DNA of 33,764 nucleotides from Colivivens sp964452915 (GCA_964452915.1 CAYVNW010000035.1:1-33764); one strand, 5' to 3'; counted from the stretch's first letter, positions 1-8,027 are shown. Translations and numbers: made by a program. Notes: generated by a model not told the origin, from the sequence alone.

Positions 1-76
1 CTTTAAAATATATCTAAATAAAAACATTAATAATTTATGTCTTATTGATATCTTTGTTCCCATTAGTTTGCGGTTG

Positions 77-107
77 CAAAGATATGAACAATCATTTATA
101 TGAGCAA
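77..107 (-). promoter_or_regulatory. Outward Bacteroidota-type promoter at left edge
   Basis: Read on the minus strand, 84-77 is TATCTTTG, a perfect match to the Bacteroidota -7 box TAnnTTTG, and a TTG lies 20 bases upstream (107-105). It points off the left end, so the gene it serves starts beyond base 1; bases 1-70 would be its 5' leader. Confidence 0.55.
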
Positions 108-197
108 TACTCAAAACAGATGTATGAGTCAAGAAACTTCGTCAGTTTTGAGCTTAATGGTTCTCTCATTAGATGGTTTTATACCTAATTTTGAGTA
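108..197. repeat. Inverted repeats between two minus-strand units
   Basis: TACTCAAAA at 108-116 has a perfect inverted copy TTTTGAGTA at 189-197, and a nested alternative partner GTTTTGAG lies at 145-152 (pairing with CTCAAAAC at 110-117). The two arrangements are mutually exclusive. The pair sits just beyond the stop of the FMN-binding gene and upstream of the outward promoter. It could be a terminator-like hairpin or an operator; there is no long T tract, so the role is open. Confidence 0.35.
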
Positions 198-220
198 CTC
201 TGTTCAATGATTCCCTGTAA

Positions 221-607
221 TTATTTATGTGCCTTATAATATTCGTATGCAGCCTTCATGTTCGCTTTTACCGCTTTACTGCTGAACGTGGCACCTGTTA
301 CACCATCTACGGTCTCATATTGGTCGAACTTAAGTCCGGCGTATTTTGGAAGCATACCATCTTGTACCATCTTGAAGTATTTAGGGGTTTCCTGATTAGC
401 CGCAGCTTCCACTTTTACTATTTTGTCTTTCTTGACAGTAACCGTCAAAGGTACGTGTCCTTTGAATCCTTTTGCATCACATATAGTTGACGTATTAATG
501 ACATAAGTACCTTTATCCTTAGTCATTACATCTTGTTTTTTTGCCTGCTGGGCCGACATTGTTCCTGTCGCCAAAATGAAGGCTGATAATAGAAAAATTT
601 TAATCAT
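221..607 (-). CDS. Small exported FMN-binding (flavinylated) protein
   Basis: A 128-aa protein with an N-terminal signal peptide (hydrophobic residues 4-17, cleavage expected near the Ala-Gln at 19-20), followed by one compact FMN-binding domain (PF04205 type, as in RnfG/NqrC). The C-terminal half carries D101-G-V-T104-G-A-T107, matching the D-x-x-[ST]-G-A-T motif on which the flavin transferase ApbE attaches FMN through the last threonine. From the family, such stand-alone proteins act as periplasmic or surface one-domain flavin electron carriers. No ApbE, Rnf or Nqr gene lies nearby, so its electron partners are unknown. It is monocistronic, with a -7 box at 669-676. The start at 607 is the only one that keeps the signal peptide. 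Confidence 0.85.
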   Translation of the reverse strand: MIKIFLLSAFILATGTMSAQQAKKQDVMTKDKGTYVINTSTICDAKGFKGHVPLTVTVKKDKIVKVEAAANQETPKYFKMVQDGMLPKYAGLKFDQYETVDGVTGATFSSKAVKANMKAAYEYYKAHK

Positions 608-668
608 ACAATTATATGTTTATAGGTTATGATTGTTCTTTTTTAGCAGATGATGTTCATACCGACTG

Positions 669-676
669 CAAAGGTA
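669..676 (-). promoter_or_regulatory. -7 box of the FMN-binding gene
   Basis: On the minus strand 676-669 reads TACCTTTG, a match to TAnnTTTG, about 60 bases upstream of the ATG at 607. No clear -33 element is visible upstream, where the DNA is a T/A run. Confidence 0.55.
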
Positions 677-762
677 ATAATTTTTTTTGAAGAACATTCA
701 TTTGTAGATTAATTTATTAATCGTAGGTTGAATTAAACATGTAAATGGATTGCTGTAAACGT

Positions 763-815
763 TCTCAAGTTCTACTATGCTTTTCGCTAACGCTATGGTA
801 GTGTCGACCTTGAGA
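763..815. repeat. Imperfect hairpin in the 677-1073 gap
   Basis: TCTCAAG (763-769) pairs with CTTGAGA (809-815), and CTAC (772-775) with GTAG (798-801), leaving a bulge and an AT-rich loop. It lies in the 460-base gap between the ATP synthase operon and the FMN gene. A 63-codon minus-strand reading frame spans it but shows no recognisable domain or signal peptide. The function is unknown. Confidence 0.3.
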
Positions 816-940
816 GTGTGACTAAGCCGCAAACGTATCAACCACAAATAAAAGTAAAGTTTAACCGAGTCAACCCATATTAAAAACAAGGCTTAAAGCA
901 GTCAACCAAAAACGTTTAAACTACACAGTTGGCATCGTTT

Positions 941-1028
941 GGCATTTGCCAAACAATCGTACGGCATTTGTCGGGCGATTGTGTGGCTTTTGCCCAACGA
1001 TTGTCTGGCAATTGTCAGACAATGAGTG
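941..1028. repeat. Array A: four degenerate 22-bp tandem units
   Basis: Units begin at 941, 963, 985 and 1007, exactly 22 bases apart. Each opens with GGC(A/T)(T/A)TTG(C/T)C and most close with a form of CGATTGT. The fourth unit contains TTGTCAGACAA, an 11-base inverted repeat. The array lies about 45 bases past the atpG stop. No spacer sequences are present and neighbouring units differ at several positions, so it is not CRISPR. Two other arrays of the same period occur at 8702 and 30964. Confidence 0.8.
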
Positions 1029-1073
1029 GACGTGTGCTTGGTCTCTTACTGAATTCTCTTGTCAACGGTCTGT

Positions 1074-1952
1074 TTATTGTCCTATCTGTCCGCCTTGAAT
1101 GTCGAGGAGCTCAGTTGTAATGCCTTCTTGTCTTATTTTATTATATTCGAGAATAAGCTCATCGTTGAGTTTCGATGCATTTTCATTGGCGGTTTGCATT
1201 GCAATCATTCTCGCCGCATATGTACTTGCCGCATTTTCCTTAAAAGCACGGACCGTCATTGACGTGGCATACATAGGTAATATGTTGTTAAGGATATCTG
1301 CTGCGTTTGGTTCCATGATGCATAGTGGATCGATGTTGTCTGTGGCATCGTTGGTTTGTAATGGCTCCATAGGGAATAGTGTCTGTTGGCACAAAGTTTG
1401 ATGTGCCATGCTTTTATAGTGCATAAAAAGCAGGAGCACTTTGTCTACTTCGTGTTGTGCAAACCTATCTCTCAGTAATTTGGAAAACGAGATAATTTGT
1501 TCTGCTGAAGCCTCTGCTTTCAGTTCGGGATGGGGTAGGATATTGACGCCCTGTAACTTTGCCGTTTTAAATATGTGGTGTAACTTGTTACCTACGGGGT
1601 AGATATCGGTTTCCACATGTTCCGCTTCTAGCGTTGTTATTATCTTCTCGGTTTCTTTTAAAATATTGATATTATATGCGCCACACAAACCTCCGTCGCT
1701 GCCAAATACTACAAGAGCGAGCCGTTTGACGGGACGTTTAGTGAGGAATTCAGATTGCAAACGATTTCCATTATCTGTTGCGTAGAGGTGCGTCAGAATT
1801 TGCCTTATAGCGTCGTGATAAGGTTCCGAATGGCTTAGCTCTACCTCTGTTTTATGGACTTTGGCTGACGTTATCATCCGTATGGCTCCTGTGATCTTCG
1901 CTGTAGAAGCAACGGTATTAATTCGCCTTTTTAATTCACGTTGATTTGACAT
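1074..1952 (-). CDS. atpG: F1Fo ATP synthase subunit gamma
   Basis: A 292-aa protein forming the central rotor shaft that couples Fo rotation to catalysis in the alpha3beta3 head. The N-terminal helix carries the family pattern (R-I-x-T/S-V-x-S-T-x-K-I-T-x-A-M/I-x-M-I/V) at roughly residues 10-31. The middle holds the Rossmann-like part with 'FGSDGGLCGAYN' near 83-94. The C-terminal helix, with the conserved A-M-x-x-A-x-x-N pattern, runs from about residue 240 to the end. Length is normal for the family. It is the last gene of the operon, starting 16 bases after the atpA stop. Array A follows the stop, and no conventional terminator is seen. Confidence 0.97.
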   Translation of the reverse strand: MSNQRELKRRINTVASTAKITGAIRMITSAKVHKTEVELSHSEPYHDAIRQILTHLYATDNGNRLQSEFLTKRPVKRLALVVFGSDGGLCGAYNINILKETEKIITTLEAEHVETDIYPVGNKLHHIFKTAKLQGVNILPHPELKAEASAEQIISFSKLLRDRFAQHEVDKVLLLFMHYKSMAHQTLCQQTLFPMEPLQTNDATDNIDPLCIMEPNAADILNNILPMYATSMTVRAFKENAASTYAARMIAMQTANENASKLNDELILEYNKIRQEGITTELLDIQGGQIGQ

Positions 1953-1968
1953 TGTCGTTCAGTTGTGA

Positions 1969-3540
1969 CTAATTTAATCCTTCAGAAACAGATTGTGCAA
2001 TTTGTGTAAGAGTGGCAGACACATTGTCATCGAGTGTGCCCTGGCTCAATTGCTTAAGTATATCTGGGTGGTTGTGCCGTAATTGTTCGAGTGTCAATTT
2101 CATAAATTCGTGTACTTTAGCTTCTGGAACCTTTTCGAGCAGGCCATTAACGCCGCAGAACACGACCGCTATTTCTTCGGCTACCGTCAAAGGAGTATAT
2201 TGCGGTTGTACAAGCAACTGTTCGTTTTTCCTTCCCTTGTCAATTGTCTTTGCGGTGACAGAGTCCACATCACCTCCAAATTTAGTGAAGGATTCAAGTT
2301 CGCGGAATTGTGCCTGATCGATTTTTAGGGTACCGGCCACTTTCTTCATACTCTTTATCTGAGCATTACCGCCTACACGCGAAACAGAAATACCTACATT
2401 GATGGCCGGCCGAAGTCCTTCGTTGAACATGTTTGTGTCAAGGAATATTTGACCGTCGGTGATAGAGATGACGTTTGTCGGTATGTAAGCCGACACGTCA
2501 CCTGCCTGTGTTTCAATGATAGGCAAAGCAGTAAGAGAACCTCCACCTTTTACCTTATCTTTCAATGGTTCAGGCAAGTTGTTCATCTTAGATGCTATAT
2601 AGTCGTTCTCTATGATTTTTGCTGCACGTTCGAGAAGACGGGAATGCAGATAGAATATATCACCAGGATAGGCTTCACGTCCAGACGGGCGTTTCAATAT
2701 CAGTGATATTTCCCTGTATGCTACAGCCTGTTTAGATAAGTCATCATATACCACAAGGGCGTCTCTACCGGTGTCTCTAAAGTATTCACCTATTGCAGCT
2801 CCTGTGAAAGGCGCATAATAACGCATTGCTGCGGAATCGGATGCCGTTGCCGATACTATAATTGTGTAGTCCATAGCTCCGCGTTGTGTGAGCTGATTGA
2901 CCAACGATGCAATTGTGGAGGCCTTTTGGCCTATAGCCACGTATATGCAATATACAGGATGTCCGGCTTCGAAGTTCTCCCGTTGGTTAATTATAGTGTC
3001 GATGGCAATAGCGGTTTTCCCTGTCTGCCGGTCTCCGATAATCAGTTCCCGTTGTCCTTTGCCTATTGGAATCATAGAGTCGATAGCGATGATGCCGGTT
3101 TGGAGTGGTTGTTTTACAGGTTGACGGAAAATGACACCTGGTGCCTTTCTGTCGAGAGGCAACTCTATTTTCTCGCCGTTGATAGGTCCCTTGCCGTCGA
3201 TAGGTTCACCCAGCACATTGATTATTCGTCCCAAGAGTCCTTCGCCTACTTTTACGGATACTATCTCTTTTGTGCGTTTGACATTCATTCCTTCCTCTAC
3301 CGAGCTTGCGTTGTCGAGCAGGATGACACCGACGTTGCTTTCTTCAAGGTTCATTGCAACCCCAGTCACTCCATTTTCAAACCTGACAAGTTCGTTGGCT
3401 TTCACTTTGTCGAGCCCGTAGACGTGTGCCACGCCATCACCTACTTGTAGTACTTTGCCGGTTTCTTCGAACGACAGTTTCGACGATTCGTCGCAAAGTT
3501 CTTTCTTTAAAACTTCTGATATTTCACTTGGGTCAATCAT
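1969..3540 (-). CDS. atpA: F1Fo ATP synthase subunit alpha
   Basis: A 523-aa regulatory nucleotide-binding subunit of the F1 head. The N-terminal beta-barrel domain spans roughly residues 25-95. The Walker A motif GDRQTGKT is at 169-176, and the arginine-finger region 'SVSRVGGNAQ' sits in the last third. The C-terminal helical domain completes a normal full-length subunit. Its start overlaps the atpH stop by 8 bases, a typical sign of translational coupling. Assignment rests on full-length resemblance to the family and on the neighbours atpH and atpG. Confidence 0.98.
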   Translation of the reverse strand: MIDPSEISEVLKKELCDESSKLSFEETGKVLQVGDGVAHVYGLDKVKANELVRFENGVTGVAMNLEESNVGVILLDNASSVEEGMNVKRTKEIVSVKVGEGLLGRIINVLGEPIDGKGPINGEKIELPLDRKAPGVIFRQPVKQPLQTGIIAIDSMIPIGKGQRELIIGDRQTGKTAIAIDTIINQRENFEAGHPVYCIYVAIGQKASTIASLVNQLTQRGAMDYTIIVSATASDSAAMRYYAPFTGAAIGEYFRDTGRDALVVYDDLSKQAVAYREISLILKRPSGREAYPGDIFYLHSRLLERAAKIIENDYIASKMNNLPEPLKDKVKGGGSLTALPIIETQAGDVSAYIPTNVISITDGQIFLDTNMFNEGLRPAINVGISVSRVGGNAQIKSMKKVAGTLKIDQAQFRELESFTKFGGDVDSVTAKTIDKGRKNEQLLVQPQYTPLTVAEEIAVVFCGVNGLLEKVPEAKVHEFMKLTLEQLRHNHPDILKQLSQGTLDDNVSATLTQIAQSVSEGLN

Positions 3541-4087
3541 TGTGATCTTGATTTATGATTTTTGAACGGAATCTATTAAGTTCTGTAGCAACCGAGGCAT
3601 CCAGAAGCGTATTTCCCGTATTTATTATGAAACCTCCAATAATGTCGGGGTTGACATTATATGTCATCTCAAATTTTTTCTGTGGAAATTCTTTGTTAAG
3701 TATGTCACTGATCTTGTTCTTGATGCTGTCGGTGAGTGGAATGGCAGACTGGATTTCCACATGCATAAGACCTGTAGCCTTACTAAAGACTTCGAGGTAG
3801 AACAGACATGCAGTTCTGAAGAGATCCAATCGATTGTGCTTGATCATAAGATGGAAGAAGTCGATAAGAATGTCATCGGAGTTTGTCCCTGCAGCTGTCA
3901 GCAATATAGTCTCTTTGTCGTTGAGTGAAGAGAAAGGGTTGCATAAGGTCTTGTTGAGCCCAGGGTTTTCCTCGAACGACTTACACAACAGCCGCATTTC
4001 GTAGTAAATCCTGTCTGCACACCCTTTTTCTGCTGCATATTTGTACAGAGCTTTAGCATACCTGTTTGGAATCAGTCCGTTGTCCAT
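3533..4087 (-). CDS. atpH: F1Fo ATP synthase subunit delta
   Basis: A 184-aa stator subunit that ties the b-subunit stalk to the top of the F1 head. The N-terminal helical bundle starts with a typical 'RYAKALYKYA' motif (about residues 8-17). The C-terminal part holds 'GGFIINTGNTLLDASV', close to the usual G-G-x-x-x-x-x-x-x-x-x-D-x-S delta signature. Length is ordinary. It starts 5 bases after the atpF stop and overlaps atpA by 8 bases. Confidence 0.94.
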   Translation of the reverse strand: MDNGLIPNRYAKALYKYAAEKGCADRIYYEMRLLCKSFEENPGLNKTLCNPFSSLNDKETILLTAAGTNSDDILIDFFHLMIKHNRLDLFRTACLFYLEVFSKATGLMHVEIQSAIPLTDSIKNKISDILNKEFPQKKFEMTYNVNPDIIGGFIINTGNTLLDASVATELNRFRSKIINQDHND

Positions 4088-4092
4088 CTACA

Positions 4093-4590
4093 TTATCCTC
4101 CAGTCTCGATTTCGTCGATTATCTTGTTAATGAGTGTATATTGCGCGTCTTTATCTGCCAATTGATTGCGCAGGATACGTTCAGCGACCATGATTGCGTA
4201 ATCACCAATTTGGTCATGCAACTCTGCCTCTGATTTTTTACGCGCTCTTTCAATGTCTGCCTTTGCTTGTTCCTTAACCTTGTTAGCCTCTTTTTGAGCG
4301 TTCTCTTTTGCCTGTTCCACCAACTGCGTCTTTTGTTGTTCCATCTCACGAAGCATCTCAGTCTGTTTCAACTGTGCTTCTTTTATGTACTTTTGACCTT
4401 CTGCTGTCGCATGGTCCAACTGATCCTTTGCTTGTGTTGCATATGCCACACCGTTGTCGATAAGCTCGGCTCGTTTGTCGAGACTCTTCACGATGTAAGG
4501 CCATGCATACTTACATAGTATGAACAGTAGGATGACGAAGACGACGAACATCCAGAAAATCATACCGAATTCAGGTGTAAACAGTTCCAT
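4093..4590 (-). CDS. atpF: F1Fo ATP synthase subunit b
   Basis: A 165-aa peripheral-stalk subunit. One transmembrane helix lies at about residues 8-28 (Phe/Val/Ile-rich, followed by 'CKYAWPYI'). After it comes a long charged, Lys/Glu/Gln-rich coiled coil from about 35 to 140 that dimerises and binds delta. The residues after the membrane helix (around L-D-K-R) are typical of the family. It sits between atpE (12 bases upstream) and atpH (5 bases downstream). Confidence 0.95.
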   Translation of the reverse strand: MELFTPEFGMIFWMFVVFVILLFILCKYAWPYIVKSLDKRAELIDNGVAYATQAKDQLDHATAEGQKYIKEAQLKQTEMLREMEQQKTQLVEQAKENAQKEANKVKEQAKADIERARKKSEAELHDQIGDYAIMVAERILRNQLADKDAQYTLINKIIDEIETGG

Positions 4591-4602
4591 GGCTATGGTG
4601 TA

Positions 4603-4890
4603 TTAAACGAACAATGCAAGTACGCAGACAATAATTGCGAACAATGCAACACCTTCAATCAGTGCGGCTATTACAATCATATTACTTCTGATGTCGTTTG
4701 ATGATTCAGGCTGACGGGCGATTGCCTCCATTGCTACACCACCGATTTTACCGATAGCCCATGCGGCACCAATAACTACAATTCCTGCACCGATACAAGC
4801 TCCGATTTTGTCAAAACCATAAGCTTTAATTGCTTCAACAGCCATCTGTGACGCTTCTCCTGCTTGGAGTAATAAATTTGTTCCTAACAT
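4603..4890 (-). CDS. atpE: F1Fo ATP synthase subunit c
   Basis: A 95-aa two-helix hairpin forming the rotor ring of Fo. Helix 1 is Gly/Ala-rich (about 31-54), the polar loop is R59-Q60-P61, and helix 2 (about 71-94) contains the ion-carrying Glu79 in 'ALIEGVALF'. The residue after Glu79 is Gly rather than Ser/Thr, and there is no Gln ligand in helix 1, so the Na+-binding signature is absent and proton coupling is the better inference. The N-terminus is about 15 residues longer than in E. coli. A 49-base gap separates it from atpB. Confidence 0.97.
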   Translation of the reverse strand: MLGTNLLLQAGEASQMAVEAIKAYGFDKIGACIGAGIVVIGAAWAIGKIGGVAMEAIARQPESSNDIRSNMIVIAALIEGVALFAIIVCVLALFV

Positions 4891-4939
4891 AATCTTCTTT
4901 GTTTAATTTGTTGTTGATTATATCTATAATTATTTTTGT

Positions 4940-5974
4940 TTATTTCTCTTCTTGTGCCAGACTAATGAATATGGTCGAAAGTATTGTGAACACGAATGCC
5001 TGTATGAAACTGAACAACACATCCAACGTGAGCATGAACAGCTCGAACAGGACGGATACCACAGCCACTCCACTTTGTGCCACGATTCCAAAAGCGGCAA
5101 ATATGAATATAAGTGATGTAAGTACGAGTACTATCATGTGTCCGCCAATCATGTTGGCAAACAGTCGGATGGTCAGAGCTGCGGGTTTTGTAAATATTCC
5201 GAACAACTCTATAACCGGCATGATAGGTATAGGGAATTTCAGCCACAAAGGTACGTCGGGCCAAAATATGTCTTTCCAATAATGTTTGGTACCAAATACG
5301 TTTGTAACAAAGAAAGTTCCAAGCGCAAGTTCGAGTGTCACGGCAATGTTGCCTGTAAGGTTTGCCCCGCCAGGGAAGATGACAATAAGTCCTAATAGGT
5401 TCATTGTAAATATGAAAAAGAATACCGTGAGCAGATAAGGAGCGAAACGTACAGACTTGTCACCCAATGCCGGTTTGATAACCCCCGAATAGATAAATTC
5501 TATCAGAGTTTCGATACAGCCTGTGACTTTCCGAGGTGCTTTCATCTGATGTCGTTTGTACCAGTGTTTTGCATTGAATGCCATTAGTATGACTAACAGT
5601 GCGGCAATGATCAATGCTGCGACATTTTTTGTGATGGAGATGTCGAGAGGACGGACTTCTTTGCCGTTTACCGACTCTACTACTTTGCCTTTGTAGTCGC
5701 CGGACCTGGCTATATAGAAATTGCCGGCCTTGCCGCCGTCGGTTACTTTTGCCGAACTGAATACATGCCATCCGCTTGTTTGGCTATACACAATAACCGG
5801 CAGTGGTATTCTCTTAGTTGAAGAGAACGGGACCTCCCATCCGTAGTGGTCCTCAAGGTGTTCGAATATAGTCTCTTTAATGTCGAACGTTCCATTGGTT
5901 GGTTCCGTGGCATATGTGATTTGACTATTCATCAAACAAACAAAGGTAAATAATATGACTATTGTTCTCTTCAT
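4940..5974 (-). CDS. atpB: F1Fo ATP synthase subunit a, with secreted N-terminal extension
   Basis: A 344-aa membrane stator of Fo forming the proton half-channels. The last 230 residues carry the normal helices with the essential arginine at R270 in 'LTIRLFANMIGGH' and a C-terminal pair of helices. The first 115 residues are extra: a cleavable-looking signal sequence (residues 1-22, ending Tyr-Ala-Thr-Glu) and a soluble domain of about 90 residues before the first core helix at about 117-133. Such extended a-subunits are familiar from Bacteroidota, and the extension should face the periplasm. It lies 12 bases after atpC, with no atpI or other gene in between. Confidence 0.96.
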   Translation of the reverse strand: MKRTIVILFTFVCLMNSQITYATEPTNGTFDIKETIFEHLEDHYGWEVPFSSTKRIPLPVIVYSQTSGWHVFSSAKVTDGGKAGNFYIARSGDYKGKVVESVNGKEVRPLDISITKNVAALIIAALLVILMAFNAKHWYKRHQMKAPRKVTGCIETLIEFIYSGVIKPALGDKSVRFAPYLLTVFFFIFTMNLLGLIVIFPGGANLTGNIAVTLELALGTFFVTNVFGTKHYWKDIFWPDVPLWLKFPIPIMPVIELFGIFTKPAALTIRLFANMIGGHMIVLVLTSLIFIFAAFGIVAQSGVAVVSVLFELFMLTLDVLFSFIQAFVFTILSTIFISLAQEEK

Positions 5975-5986
5975 ACCCTGTCTATA

Positions 5987-6223
5987 TTAACTGATACAAA
6001 CTCTAATAACGTTGTTCATAACGTCTGCAACTCCACCGTCAATATCGATATTCTGTTCTTTCCCGTCTTCCAACTTGTAAGTGATGGTTCCTTTGACAAG
6101 GTTTGAAATTAGTGCAGCATGGTTCTTTAAGACCGTGAACGATCCAAGTGCGCCTGGAAGTGTAACAGATTGCACTTCTGCCTCACATTCCAACTTATCC
6201 GGTGACAATATCTTCAGTTTCAT
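5987..6223 (-). CDS. atpC: F1Fo ATP synthase subunit epsilon, short form
   Basis: A 78-aa protein comprising only the N-terminal beta-sandwich domain ('LPGALGSFTVLKNHAALISNL' region, about 23-43). The usual two-helix C-terminal domain, which makes the full-length family about 130-140 aa and can inhibit ATP hydrolysis, is missing. The reading frame ends cleanly and the next gene starts 12 bases later, so this looks like a native short form and not a frameshift. The start overlaps the atpD stop by 4 bases. Confidence 0.94.
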   Translation of the reverse strand: MKLKILSPDKLECEAEVQSVTLPGALGSFTVLKNHAALISNLVKGTITYKLEDGKEQNIDIDGGVADVMNNVIRVCIS

Positions 6224-7722
6224 GCCTTCTCTAACAATTTCTTGCCTTTTGCAATGGCTTCGTCGATTGTACCGACATTCATGAATGCCTGTTCCGGATA
6301 CTCATCTACGTCGCCATTAAGAATCATCTTGAACCCACGTATTGTCTCTTCGATTGGCACCATAACACCCGGCAGTCCGGTGAATTGCTGTGCTACGTGG
6401 AACGGCTGAGAGAGGAAACGCTGTATTCTTCGGGCTCTTGATACGACTTGTTTGTCGCTGTCGCTCAGTTCGTCCATACCAAGGATTGCTATGATGTCTT
6501 GGAGTTCACTGTATTTCTGCAAAATCTGCTTTACTCCTTGTGCTACGTTATAGTGTTCTTGACCGATTATATTTGCATCGAGTATACGCGATGTTGAGTC
6601 GAGAGGGTCGACGGCAGGGTAAATGCCGAGTTCGGCGATCTTACGTGACAACACGGTTGTGGCATCGAGGAAACTGAATGTTGTAGCCGGAGCCGGGTCG
6701 GTTAGGTCATCGGCCGGCACGTATATAGCTTGAACAGATGTGATACTACCATTCTTTGTTGATGTAATTCGTTCCTGCAGTTCTCCCATTTCCGATGCAA
6801 GGGTCGGCTGATAACCAACGGCTGAAGGCATACGTCCTAACAGTGCGGAAACCTCTGAACCTGCCTGTGTGTAACGGAATATGTTGTCTATGAAGAGCAG
6901 AATATCGCGTCCGCCACTGTTTTGATCCCTGAATTGCTCAGCAACGGAGAGTCCGGACAGTGCAACTCTTAGACGTGCGCCTGGCGGTTCGTTCATCTGT
7001 CCGAACACAAGAGCTGCTTGTGATTGGGCAACGGCATCCATGTCCACATCCTTGATGTTCCATTCGTTATTGTCGAGCCCTTTTTTAAACTTTTCTCCAT
7101 AGTTGATGACGCCGCTTCCTATCATTTCCCTCAACAGGTCGTTACCCTCACGGGTACGTTCACCTACACCGGTGAAAACAGATATACCATTGTGTCCTTT
7201 GGCAATGTTATTGATGAGTTCCATGATGAGCACCGTTTTGCCTACACCGGCTCCACCGAACAGTCCGATTTTGCCTCCTTTGCTATATGGTTCGAGCAAG
7301 TCGATGACCTTTATTCCAGTATATAGTATTTCGGAAGAAATAGCAAGGTCTTCGTATGCAGGTGCTGGCTGGTGGATTGAACGCCGTGAAATGTCGCTGC
7401 TGAAATCTTTAAGATAGTCAATTGGCTCGCCTGTCACGTTCATCACCCTTCCTCTCAGTTCCTCACCTGTAGGCACTGAAATAGGATTCCCTGTGTTGTG
7501 TACTTCCATGCCACGTTGCAGTCCGTCTGTACTGTCCATCGCTATGCAACGTACTGTGTGTTCGCCAACGTGTTGTTCCACTTCGAGCACAATGTCTGTT
7601 CCGTCTTTACGTTTAATGCTTAAAGCATTATAAATTGGCGGCATATTTTTAGTGTCTCCATCGAACGATACGTCCACAACCGGACCTATAATCTGAGTGA
7701 TTTTACCTGTACTGTTATTCAT
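6220..7722 (-). CDS. atpD: F1Fo ATP synthase subunit beta
   Basis: A 500-aa catalytic subunit. Walker A GGAGVGKT is at 156-163, the catalytic Glu188 lies in 'GVGERTREGND', and the 'SALLGRMPSAVGYQPTLA' segment (E. coli DELSEED-side core) is intact. The start chosen is the ATG at 7722. A longer frame opening with TTG at 7767 exists, but that codon lies inside the predicted -7 box (7765-7772), and the extra 15 residues have no place in the family. It is the first gene of the operon and is followed by atpC with a 4-base overlap. Having beta and epsilon ahead of the Fo genes is the usual Bacteroidota order. Confidence 0.97.
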   Translation of the reverse strand: MNNSTGKITQIIGPVVDVSFDGDTKNMPPIYNALSIKRKDGTDIVLEVEQHVGEHTVRCIAMDSTDGLQRGMEVHNTGNPISVPTGEELRGRVMNVTGEPIDYLKDFSSDISRRSIHQPAPAYEDLAISSEILYTGIKVIDLLEPYSKGGKIGLFGGAGVGKTVLIMELINNIAKGHNGISVFTGVGERTREGNDLLREMIGSGVINYGEKFKKGLDNNEWNIKDVDMDAVAQSQAALVFGQMNEPPGARLRVALSGLSVAEQFRDQNSGGRDILLFIDNIFRYTQAGSEVSALLGRMPSAVGYQPTLASEMGELQERITSTKNGSITSVQAIYVPADDLTDPAPATTFSFLDATTVLSRKIAELGIYPAVDPLDSTSRILDANIIGQEHYNVAQGVKQILQKYSELQDIIAILGMDELSDSDKQVVSRARRIQRFLSQPFHVAQQFTGLPGVMVPIEETIRGFKMILNGDVDEYPEQAFMNVGTIDEAIAKGKKLLEKA

Positions 7723-7764
7723 GTTTCCTAAGTTTGGGGCTATTGCCTTTCTTGTTTTTCGATG

Positions 7765-7772
7765 CAAAACTA
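7765..7772 (-). promoter_or_regulatory. Predicted -7 box of the atp operon
   Basis: On the minus strand 7772-7765 reads TAGTTTTG (TAnnTTTG). Transcription would begin near 7757, giving a leader of about 35 bases to the ATG at 7722. A weak TTTCC stands in the -33 region. No other promoter is apparent inside the operon, whose genes overlap or nearly abut. Confidence 0.6.
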
Positions 7773-7960
7773 CATAAACTTATTGTATAGAAGGAAAGGG
7801 GTTAACATACTTTTCCCTTTTTAATATAATCTCTTAGCAGATTGGAACATATTAACAAGCAAAATTGCAAAGTCAGTTTTACAAAACGATGGCGACTACA
7901 CACTTTTTTACATAATAGAATTCATTTTTACCTTTCGTTACTATATAAATAAGGTGTCAG

Positions 7961-7968
7961 TAACTTTG
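7961..7968 (+). promoter_or_regulatory. -7 box upstream of the broken lipoprotein gene
   Basis: TAACTTTG matches TAnnTTTG, 59 bases before the ATG at 8028. The -33 region is poorly defined. The rest of the 7773-8027 gap shows no gene. Confidence 0.5.
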
Positions 7969-8027
7969 CAAGCTATGAATGCAAGATGCAATTGTTATTC
8001 ATGAACTAACGTTTTTATTTTTACAAT

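Noticed and set aside
698..889. 63-aa minus-strand reading frame between FMN gene and atp operon
   Set aside because: No domain, no signal peptide, overlaps an imperfect hairpin and has no promoter box. I could not support it as a gene, though it may be a remnant.
941..1028. CRISPR array
   Set aside because: Units are contiguous and degenerate, with no constant repeat plus variable spacers, and no cas gene is in the window. The same applies to the arrays at 8702 and 30964.
4603..4890. Sodium-coupled ATP synthase, suggested by the nearby antiporter
   Set aside because: The c subunit lacks the Gln and Ser/Thr ligands of Na+-type rings; Glu79 is followed by Gly.
7723..7767. N-terminal extension of AtpD from TTG 7767
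   Set aside because: The codon lies in the predicted -7 box and the residues do not match the family N-terminus.
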